Shown here in pieces: positions 22,871-28,832 of a stretch of 28,832 nt of DNA (position 1 is the first letter of the stretch; every line of letters starts with the position of its first letter). The stretch is from positions 1-28,832 of the forward strand of contig CAZLSW010000039.1 in the NCBI GenBank assembly GCA_964562375.1, written 5' to 3'. The position numbers and the translations under genes were made by a program. This stretch comes from JAJPXC01 sp964562375 (GTDB lineage: Bacteria > Bacteroidota > Bacteroidia > Bacteroidales > Muribaculaceae). The notes beneath the pieces are model-generated. The model was not told where the DNA came from. It did not search any database and saw only the letters and a program-made list of their open reading frames with translations.

Positions 22871-22952
22871 TTCGTCCATTCGTGCATTCGTGCATTCGTG
22901 CATTCAAGAAATCGATTTCGAATAAACGGATACACGAGTACACGAATAAACG
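22871..22952. repeat. Inverted pair of ATTCGTGC / CACGAATA arrays
   Basis: The left arm contains 8-bp units CATTCGTG repeated three times plus a variant. The centre AAATCGATTT is palindromic. The right arm reads AATAAACGGATACACGAG and then TACACGAATAAACG. It has the same design as 12919-13002, and like that copy it follows a TTAGTGA module. It lies between the amidase terminator and the CotH promoter; no gene is seen in this stretch. Confidence 0.78.
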
Positions 22953-22980
22953 ACTTCGCTCTCCCCACTCCATCAGATAA

Positions 22981-23011
22981 TTGCGTCTCCCCCAGATTTT
23001 TTGTACCTTCG
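22981..23011 (+). promoter_or_regulatory. Promoter of the CotH-kinase gene
   Basis: TTG (22981-22983), a 20-bp spacer and TACCTTCG (23004-23011) match the Bacteroidetes promoter except for C in place of T in the -7 box. The ATG follows 21 bp later. Confidence 0.6.
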
Positions 23012-23032
23012 CGTCAAAAATAAGGATAGAAG

Positions 23033-25003
23033 ATGAAGAAACAACTTTGCGTGGTATTGACCGCCCTCTTATCGCTGACGACAGCGTGGGCTGCCTCGTC
23101 CGACCCCTGCACCGGCACGCTGCCCATTCTCCACATTAATATATATAATACCGACACCAGCGGTACCGTCCTCGTCGACGACAACAACGTGCCTGTCGAC
23201 GCCAACGGCTACCCATCATCGTCGGCCACCCTCAACGACGACGTAATCTCCTACAACCTCGCCGATAAGGACTATCGCCCCGGCTACTACTGGCTGGAAA
23301 TCCCCGACGGATGCTCCTACGCCTCCTCCGAGGGGTTGAAAGCTATCGGCTCACAGGAGAAACCCCTGCCCTTGGAGATGAAAGCCCGCGGCAACTGGAC
23401 GCGCACAGGATTCGCCAAAAAGCCGTTCAAGCTGAAACTTGGCAAGAAACAGGACATGCTCGCCCTGTCGCCCTCCAAAAGCAAGCATTACGCTATCCTG
23501 GCGCACGCCGACGACAGCTACGGATACATGCGCAACTTCGTGGGTTTCAACCTCGGCCAGCGCATCGGATTGCCTTGGAGCCCCGCTATGCAGCCAGTAG
23601 AGGTGATCATTAACGGAGATTACCGTGGGCTGTATTTCTTGACCGAGTCAATCAGGGTAGAGGACGGCCGTGTGCCCATCCAAGAGCTTGACGACCAATC
23701 AACCACCCGCGCCGACCTCTCAGGCGGATACCTCGTAGAACTAGACAACTACGATGAAGACAACCAAATCCAGATGGACGAGGCCCACTGCTCTCGCGGC
23801 CATAAATACGACAAGGTGCGCGTCACTTTTGACACCCCCGAGGTCTACTCACAGCTCCAAACCCTCTTCATCACTCAGCAATTCACCGCTATGAACGAAG
23901 CTGTGGGCCGTTGCAACTCCAGCGACGACCTGTGGGCCTACATGGATCTCGACGACGCCGCTAAATATTACATCGTCAATGAGATAATTTCACATTGGGA
24001 AAGCTACCACGGCTCCACCTACCTCTACCGCGACCGATACAGCGAGGAGGAAGGCTACGGTAAGTGGCACTTCACCCCGTTGTGGGACTGCGGAAACGCC
24101 TTCAACGGCTCCACCTCCGATTATTTCTATAATTGCGACTCTTTTGGCAACACGTGGATCACCTCAATGGTCCTCAACAACAAATTTATGACCCAAGTCA
24201 AGGCCTGGTGGAAATATTTCATGAACAACTGCTACGACGGCATCCTCAGCGACATCGACACCTACGCCTCGCGTATCACCACCGCCGCCACCTACGATTA
24301 CAACCGCTGGAAAGGCTTGACCGTGAGCGGGGGAAGCTATAGCGCCGACAACCGCGACATGGCCTCCAAGAAAACCGCCGTGGTCAACCATCTCAACGCC
24401 AAAATCTCCTGGCTCAAGCAACAATGGGGCGACTACGCCGGAGTGACCACCGAGCCTACCGCCGACGCCACCCCAGCCGCCGAGCTGCCCTACTGGGTTA
24501 TCCCCGGGCCCGATTACGGCACCTATACCATCTATTTCAACGACCTCCAAGCATCTCCCTGGCCAACGGTTTACTGCTACGTGGAGGAAAGCGACGTGGA
24601 CGGCTATCCCATTTCAGGCGCTACATTCTGCCCCTTGGGAGCCTTCCCCGGCTCCAAAATGACCGAGAAAGCCGCAGCCAACCTACAAGCCCTGGGCACC
24701 GATCACGAATATACCCACTACATCGAGTTTACCCCCGATTACCCCCTGAGCCAACTTGCCAAAATCAGCTTTAGCACGGGTCAGACGGCCACCAAAACCG
24801 TCTCGCTGCCCCTCGAGGACGGCGCCGTTTACAACTACGACGGCAACCTCTCCTCGGGCGTCGATAACGTGGCTGTCGACAACGACCACGACGCTCCCCT
24901 CGAGTATTACGACCTTATGGGACGTCGCTTGACCCAGCCCCTCCCCGGCCAGCCTGTGATCATCCGTCGCGGCGCCACCGTCACCAAGGAAATCGTCCGT
25001 TAA
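23033..25003 (+). CDS. CotH-family kinase-like exported protein
   Basis: This 656-residue exported protein has a signal peptide (1-20, TTAWA-A). A CotH kinase domain spans about 100-465. It includes KARGNWTRTGFAKKPFKLKLGKK, YAILAHADDSYGYMRNFVGFNLGQRIG, EVIINGDYRGLYFLTESIRVEDGRV and the metal-binding segment HFTPLWDCGNAF. CotH proteins are atypical secreted protein kinases that phosphorylate Ser residues on surface proteins. In the segment EIISHWESYHGSTYLYRD an acidic E stands where many relatives have D; whether this affects activity is unknown. A beta-sandwich-like region (about 490-600) precedes a tail, LEYYDLMGRRLTQPLPGQ, ending in a basic IVR. That tail resembles the amidase tail and the Bacteroidetes sorting/anchor type. 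It has its own promoter. Bacteroidetes do not sporulate, so the role must be other than spore coat; the target is unknown. Confidence 0.87.
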   Translation: MKKQLCVVLTALLSLTTAWAASSDPCTGTLPILHINIYNTDTSGTVLVDDNNVPVDANGYPSSSATLNDDVISYNLADKDYRPGYYWLEIPDGCSYASSEGLKAIGSQEKPLPLEMKARGNWTRTGFAKKPFKLKLGKKQDMLALSPSKSKHYAILAHADDSYGYMRNFVGFNLGQRIGLPWSPAMQPVEVIINGDYRGLYFLTESIRVEDGRVPIQELDDQSTTRADLSGGYLVELDNYDEDNQIQMDEAHCSRGHKYDKVRVTFDTPEVYSQLQTLFITQQFTAMNEAVGRCNSSDDLWAYMDLDDAAKYYIVNEIISHWESYHGSTYLYRDRYSEEEGYGKWHFTPLWDCGNAFNGSTSDYFYNCDSFGNTWITSMVLNNKFMTQVKAWWKYFMNNCYDGILSDIDTYASRITTAATYDYNRWKGLTVSGGSYSADNRDMASKKTAVVNHLNAKISWLKQQWGDYAGVTTEPTADATPAAELPYWVIPGPDYGTYTIYFNDLQASPWPTVYCYVEESDVDGYPISGATFCPLGAFPGSKMTEKAAANLQALGTDHEYTHYIEFTPDYPLSQLAKISFSTGQTATKTVSLPLEDGAVYNYDGNLSSGVDNVAVDNDHDAPLEYYDLMGRRLTQPLPGQPVIIRRGATVTKEIVR

Positions 25004-25070
25004 CCTCATAGGGCATGTAGAAATATTGTACACAATTGGCGCGTGTGGACCTTACCCATGCGCGCTAATT

Positions 25071-25101
25071 TTTGTATTCTTAGCGATTTTTTGTACTTTT
25101 G
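25071..25101 (+). promoter_or_regulatory. Promoter of glnS
   Basis: TTTG (25071-25074), a 19-bp spacer and TACTTTTG (25094-25101) match the Bacteroidetes promoter. The ATG follows 29 bp later, giving a leader of about 20 nt. Confidence 0.7.
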
Positions 25102-25130
25102 TCGCTCAAATCTAAAACGATATCATCAAT

Positions 25131-26855
25131 ATGGCCGAGAACATCAACACCTCGACAGCCGAGGAGAACGAAAAAAAAGGATTGAACTTCGTGGAACAAA
25201 TCGTTTGGGACGACCTCCAAGCCGGTAAAAACGGCGGACGCCTCAACACACGCTTCCCGCCCGAGCCCAACGGATATCTCCATATCGGCCATGCCAAGGC
25301 TATATGCATGGACTTCGGAGTCGCCGAGAAATTCGGTGGCACCTGCAACCTGCGTTTTGACGACACCAACCCCGTCAAGGAAGATGTCGAATACGTCGAC
25401 TCAATCCGCGACGACATCCACTGGCTCGGTTTCGACTGGGGCGACCGCGAATATTACGCCTCCGATTACTTCCCCCAGCTTTACGACCTCGCCATCCGCA
25501 TGATCAAGGAGGGAAAAGCCTACGTCGACGACCAAACCTCCGAGCAAATCGCCGCTCAAAAAGGTACCCCCACACAGCCTGGCCAAAACTCCCCCTACCG
25601 CGACCGCTCGGTGGAGGAAAACCTCGACCTCTTCCAGCGCATGAACGCCGGCGAATTCGACGAGGGTGCACGCGTGCTACGCGCCAAAATCGACATGGCC
25701 TCCCCCAACATGCACTTCCGCGACCCCATTATGTATCGCATCCTCAAAACTCCCCACCATCGCACCGGCGACAAGTGGAAAGTCTACCCTATGTACGACT
25801 TCGCCCACGGCCAAAGTGACTACTTTGAGGGAGTTACCCACTCGATATGCACCCTCGAGTTTGTACCCCACCGCCCCCTCTACGAATACTTCGTCAAAGA
25901 GCTCGCCGACGAAAGCTACTGCCCCCGACAGATCGAGTTCAACCGCCTGAACCTCACTTACACTGTAATGTCCAAGCGCAAGCTCCTCCAGCTCGTCAAG
26001 GAAGGCCTGGTAGCCGGTTGGGACGACCCCCGTATGCCTACTATCTCCGGCATGCGTCGTCGTGGATTCACCCCACAATCCATCCGCAACTTCATCGACA
26101 AAATCGGGTATACCAAGTTTGAGGCCCTCAACTCCGTTTCCCTCCTGGAGCACGCCGTGCGCGAGGACCTCAACGCAATCGCCACCCGCGGAATGGCCGT
26201 AATCAACCCCGTGAAAGTGGTGATCACCAACTATCCCGAGGGCCAAACCGAAATGGTGGAGATGGAAAACAACCCCGAACGCCCCGAGGAAGGCAACCAC
26301 CAGATGCCATTCTCCCGCGAGATCTTCATCGAGCGTGACGACTTCATGGAGAATCCCCCTAAAAAATTCTTCCGAATGACCCCCGGCGGAGAGGTGCGCC
26401 TCAAAGGTGCCTATATCGTCAAATGCACCGATGTGGTCAAAGACCCCCAAGGCAACATCGTCGAAATCCACTGCCAATACGACCCCCTCTCGCGTAGCGG
26501 TATGCCCGGCTCACAGCGCAAGGTGAAAGGTACTCTCCACTGGGTTTCAGCTCCCCACGCCGTCGACGCTACCGCAAGGATGTACGACCGCCTGTTCAAC
26601 GTTGAGAACCCCGCTGCCGAGCCCGACCGCGACTTCCGAGAAATGCTCAACCCCGACTCCCTCAAAATCGTCGAGGGCATCAAAGTAGAGCCCTTCCTCG
26701 CCGAGCTGGCCAAGGAACAAGGCCGCAAATTCCAGTTCCAGCGTATCGGTTACTTCACTCCTGACTACGACTCCACCCCCGACCACCTGATCTTCAACCG
26801 AACAATCGCCCTCAAGGACTCCTGGGAAAAAGCAGTCGCCAACGCAAAAGTATAA
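25131..26855 (+). CDS. glnS: Glutaminyl-tRNA synthetase
   Basis: This 574-residue class I synthetase charges tRNA(Gln) with glutamine in the cytoplasm. The HIGH motif is intact at 51-54 (PPEPNGYLHIGHAKAI), and the KMSKS loop is VMSKRKL (about 278-284). RFDDTNPVKEDVEYVDSI and the tRNA-recognising segment around GWDDPRMPTISGMRRRGF are also present. Two beta-barrel anticodon-binding domains fill the C-terminal part (about 340-560). The length is normal for a GlnRS without extra domains. A direct GlnRS means this organism need not make Gln-tRNA(Gln) only by transamidation. Its stop codon TAA is directly followed by the ATG of the TPR gene. Confidence 0.97.
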   Translation: MAENINTSTAEENEKKGLNFVEQIVWDDLQAGKNGGRLNTRFPPEPNGYLHIGHAKAICMDFGVAEKFGGTCNLRFDDTNPVKEDVEYVDSIRDDIHWLGFDWGDREYYASDYFPQLYDLAIRMIKEGKAYVDDQTSEQIAAQKGTPTQPGQNSPYRDRSVEENLDLFQRMNAGEFDEGARVLRAKIDMASPNMHFRDPIMYRILKTPHHRTGDKWKVYPMYDFAHGQSDYFEGVTHSICTLEFVPHRPLYEYFVKELADESYCPRQIEFNRLNLTYTVMSKRKLLQLVKEGLVAGWDDPRMPTISGMRRRGFTPQSIRNFIDKIGYTKFEALNSVSLLEHAVREDLNAIATRGMAVINPVKVVITNYPEGQTEMVEMENNPERPEEGNHQMPFSREIFIERDDFMENPPKKFFRMTPGGEVRLKGAYIVKCTDVVKDPQGNIVEIHCQYDPLSRSGMPGSQRKVKGTLHWVSAPHAVDATARMYDRLFNVENPAAEPDRDFREMLNPDSLKIVEGIKVEPFLAELAKEQGRKFQFQRIGYFTPDYDSTPDHLIFNRTIALKDSWEKAVANAKV

Positions 26856-28346
26856 ATGGAAGAAGAGGACCAGCTATATCAACAATACGAGGAATTCCGC
26901 CGACGAATGCTCGACGGACGCCTCGAAAGCTACTACGACGAGGAAACACTCATCGAGGTGTTTGACACCGCCGGCGACCAAAACGACGATGCTACACGCA
27001 TGGCCGTCCTCTCGCTTGCAGCCCGTTTACACCCATCAAGCGAGGACCTCAACTCCCGCCGTGCCTTCTACTTCTACCTCATGGGCGACACCCCCTCGGC
27101 CATCGAAATCCTGCAACGCCCCCACGGCGAACACATTTTGTGGGATATCCTCGACCTTACCCTTAACCCCCAGAATATCAACCCCGAGCCCGGTAGCGAC
27201 ATCACCCGTCTCCTCCAAAAATACCAGCCACTCGACGACGAAGAGGCCATACGTATCGTCGATTTCGCCGCACTTACCGGCCAACTCCCCTGGCTTATCG
27301 AGCACGCCACTGAAATCGAAAATTCACTCGATTATCCCTCAACCCTCTACTACGAAATCGCCTCAAAGGCCTCCGAGACTCACGACAACGACACAATCCT
27401 CCAGGCCACCGAGAAACTCACTGCCCTCGAGCCCTTCACCGACTATTTCTGGATCATGCAGTCGCGTGCCCTCGCCGAAAAAGAGAAGGTCGACGACGCC
27501 CTCCAATCACTCGATTACGCCCTCGCTATCAACCCAAGCAACCCCGAGGCTCGGCTCCTCCGCGCACAACTCGTGATGCTTGCCGATGACAAAGCCAACG
27601 ACGAAATCCGGGCCGACCTCGAAGCACTCTACCGCGAGTACCCCGACAACACCTCCGTCGCCCGCACCCTCGCTGTAATCTACGAGACACTCGGTCAAGA
27701 CGACAAAGCCCGCGAGCTATATATCAACGTGATACGCACGCAGCCCGACGCATCCGACACCCTCCCCCTGTTGCTCCATATCGACCACTCCGAAGAGACC
27801 ATCGAGCAACTATGGCCCGAACTCTCCGACATCAACGACCAATCAAGCGTCGTCGAAATGGCCAACAAAATGATGCGCCAGCAAGCATTCACCGAGGCTT
27901 CAGCGCTATTGCGCGCCGCTTGGCGGCACGACGTCCTCACCTACGGATTCGAGAACATGGTCGAAGCCATGTACTGCGCCGGTGAATACGCAGCCGTCGA
28001 GCGTCTCCTCACCAAGCCACAACAGCCAGGATTTGACGCCTACTATTCCCCCACAGTGTCAATGATTTACGCATTCACCGTATTGCGCCTTGGCCACCGA
28101 AAAGCCACCTTGGAATTCATAGACGCATGGCTCGAGCGAGCACGCAATGTCGTCACCCCCACCCCGGGCCATCGAGTGTTCCAATACGGAGTAGAAACCA
28201 TCCTCCGCTGCCTCAAAAGCCTCTTAGGCGACTTCCGCACCCACTGGAAAGCCTCCGACGGCACCCCCGGCGCCTTGAGAGTCGAGCTCGAGGCCCTCGA
28301 CCCCTACCGCCCCCGCCTCAACCAGGACGACATGCTCCTCTTCTAG
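26856..28346 (+). CDS. TPR-repeat protein of unknown function, coupled to glnS
   Basis: This 496-residue protein has no signal peptide or membrane segment. It is acidic at the N-terminus (MEEEDQLYQQYEEF) and consists mainly of helical repeats. Clear TPR-like units include DYFWIMQSRALAEKEKVDDALQSLDYALAINPSNPEARLLRAQL (split here only by position, about 205-250) and YPDNTSVARTLAVIYETLGQDDKARELY (about 265-295). A shorter one comes near 60-85 (NSRRAFYFYLMGDTPSAIEIL). The ATG directly follows the glnS stop with no gap, so translation is probably coupled. TPRs bind other proteins; the partner is unknown. It is most likely cytoplasmic. A link to tRNA charging is suggested only by position. Confidence 0.85.
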   Translation: MEEEDQLYQQYEEFRRRMLDGRLESYYDEETLIEVFDTAGDQNDDATRMAVLSLAARLHPSSEDLNSRRAFYFYLMGDTPSAIEILQRPHGEHILWDILDLTLNPQNINPEPGSDITRLLQKYQPLDDEEAIRIVDFAALTGQLPWLIEHATEIENSLDYPSTLYYEIASKASETHDNDTILQATEKLTALEPFTDYFWIMQSRALAEKEKVDDALQSLDYALAINPSNPEARLLRAQLVMLADDKANDEIRADLEALYREYPDNTSVARTLAVIYETLGQDDKARELYINVIRTQPDASDTLPLLLHIDHSEETIEQLWPELSDINDQSSVVEMANKMMRQQAFTEASALLRAAWRHDVLTYGFENMVEAMYCAGEYAAVERLLTKPQQPGFDAYYSPTVSMIYAFTVLRLGHRKATLEFIDAWLERARNVVTPTPGHRVFQYGVETILRCLKSLLGDFRTHWKASDGTPGALRVELEALDPYRPRLNQDDMLLF

Positions 28347-28380
28347 CCCATCGTCCCCCGTCCCGTGTCGACACCCCCAT

Positions 28381-28596
28381 CAGCAAGCCTTTGGGCCACC
28401 GTGCCCCCCTCAGCAAGCCTTTGGGCCACCGTGCCCCCTCAGCAAGCCACGGTGCCCCGCGGTTCGCCGCGGCGGCTCCCCTCCCTGCTCCCCACGGCGC
28501 CAGCCCTCCCCTCCGCAAGCCTTTGGGCCACCGTGCCCCCATCAGCAAGCCACGGTGCCCCGCGGTTTGCCGCGGCGGCTCCCATCCCTGCTCCCC
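28381..28596. repeat. GC-rich array of two alternating hairpin-forming units
   Basis: Unit A (AGCAAGCCTTTGGGCCACCG and then TGCCCC) occurs at 28381-28407, 28411-28437 and 28515-28539. Unit B (AGCAAGCCACGGTGCCCCGC and onwards) occurs at 28440-28493 and 28543-28596, about 54 bp each and nearly identical. Each B follows an A, so CACCGTG of A can pair with CACGGTG of B. Within B, CCGCGG-TTCG-CCGCGG forms a second perfect stem; in the second B copy only the loop differs (TTTG). The array overlaps a long open frame that only reflects the repeats. The remainder, 28597-28705, holds no feature I can support. Confidence 0.85.
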
Positions 28597-28705
28597 CTTT
28601 ATCCCCCTGGCGCGCAAGATTTCCACAAGATTTAGCCTAAACCTTTGGCAGTTAACGGAAAAGTTACTAAATTCCCATCTTTGACACCCAAGCGAAGGAA
28701 AATGG

Positions 28706-28748
28706 CCCCTAAGATGCTGGGAAAACCATCTTAGGGGGTCGGTTTTTT
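28706..28748 (+). terminator. Strong Rho-independent terminator
   Basis: CCCCTAAGATG (28706-28716) and CATCTTAGGGG (28727-28737) form a perfect 11-bp stem with a 10-nt loop. GTCGG and six T follow at 28743-28748. It probably ends the glnS-TPR transcript, some 360 nt after the last stop codon. It could also serve a converging gene from the right. Confidence 0.85.
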
Positions 28749-28785
28749 ATGTGGAAAGTGTGGCACCAAACGGGCTGTCCGTAGA

Positions 28786-28832
28786 TTAACTTTCTTTAAC
28801 CATGCGCAGGATGCTCTTGATTTTGCTGTTGG
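28786..28832 (-). CDS. Possible C-terminal end of a minus-strand gene (cut by window edge)
   Basis: The minus-strand frame entering from the right edge reads NSKIKSILRMVKES and stops with TAA at 28786-28788. Its codons (AAC, AGC, ATC, AAG, CTG, CGC) fit the usage elsewhere in the window, and the terminator lies just beyond. It is only 15 residues, so it is tentative. It excludes the plus-strand reading listed next. Confidence 0.35.
   Translation of the reverse strand, partial: NSKIKSILRMVKES
28802..28832 (+). CDS. Possible start of a plus-strand exported protein (cut by window edge)
   Basis: ATG at 28802 opens MRRMLLILLL, which looks like the start of a signal peptide, placed after the terminator at 28706-28748. 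Only ten codons are visible. It is an alternative to the minus-strand gene end in the same bases. Confidence 0.3.
   Translation, partial: MRRMLLILLL

Noticed and set aside
28381..28596. CRISPR-like array
   Set aside because: Repeats are adjacent or nested, without unique spacers of constant length, and no cas gene is present.
28127..28684. Pro/Ser/His-rich open frame with repeated SKPLGHRAP peptides
   Set aside because: It begins inside the TPR gene in another frame, and its repeats only translate the GC-rich DNA array.
28676..28748. Possible small RNA between a CATCTTTG box and the terminator
   Set aside because: The box lacks the leading T and has no TTG at the right spacing, so the terminator is better explained as the end of the glnS-TPR transcript.
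1..28832. tRNA, rRNA, insertion sequences and integrases
   Set aside because: No cloverleaf, rRNA segment, transposase or recombinase frame could be recognised on either strand.

Overview
The window looks like a chromosomal segment from a moderately high-GC member of the Bacteroidales, possibly a Muribaculaceae-type gut commensal. The order-level call rests on a SusC/SusD pair with surface lipoproteins, promoters of the Bacteroidetes type (TTG, about 20 bp, TAnnTTTG), start codons without Shine-Dalgarno sequences, and the protein families present. The family-level call is inference.

Region 1 (1-11542, minus strand) is a polysaccharide utilisation locus for beta-1,4-galactan (type I arabinogalactan / pectic galactan). 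In transcription order it holds a secreted GH53 endo-galactanase, SusC, SusD, a SusE/F-like glycan-binding lipoprotein, a second GH53 that is a lipoprotein, and a GH2 beta-galactosidase. The start of galK follows and runs off the left edge. A clear promoter (11512-11542) drives the locus, and galK has its own promoter (144-174). The logic is surface cleavage of galactan, import of oligosaccharides by SusCD, periplasmic release of galactose, and phosphorylation by galactokinase. No regulator gene is in the window.

Region 2 (11700-16100) holds housekeeping genes: prfA (RF1), pyrF, an MFS sugar-efflux-type transporter with an odd start codon, and gluQ on the opposite strand.

Region 3 (16130-19135) is a two-gene replication-like module: a DUF3987 P-loop ATPase and a zinc-finger/Toprim-like DUF6371 protein. 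Each gene is preceded by a copy of the same iteron-rich, partly palindromic element.

Region 4 (19136-25003) holds envelope and exported proteins: a PD40 beta-propeller, a multidomain N-acetylmuramoyl-L-alanine amidase, and a CotH-type kinase. The last two end in similar C-terminal tails. A 212-bp nested inverted-repeat element lies upstream.

Region 5 (25094-28832) is glnS followed immediately by a TPR protein, then a GC-rich array of repeated hairpins and a strong terminator.

The most unusual signal is in the gaps rather than the genes. Many gene junctions are filled with short tandem arrays, often with a 7-bp period and a stop codon in the unit, so that stops fall in all reading frames. 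Several real stop codons, and perhaps one start codon, lie inside these arrays. Two pairs of unrelated junctions share the same order of repeat modules. I know of no named element of this kind in Bacteroidales; the nearest analogue I can name is the heptameric STRR repeats of cyanobacteria.
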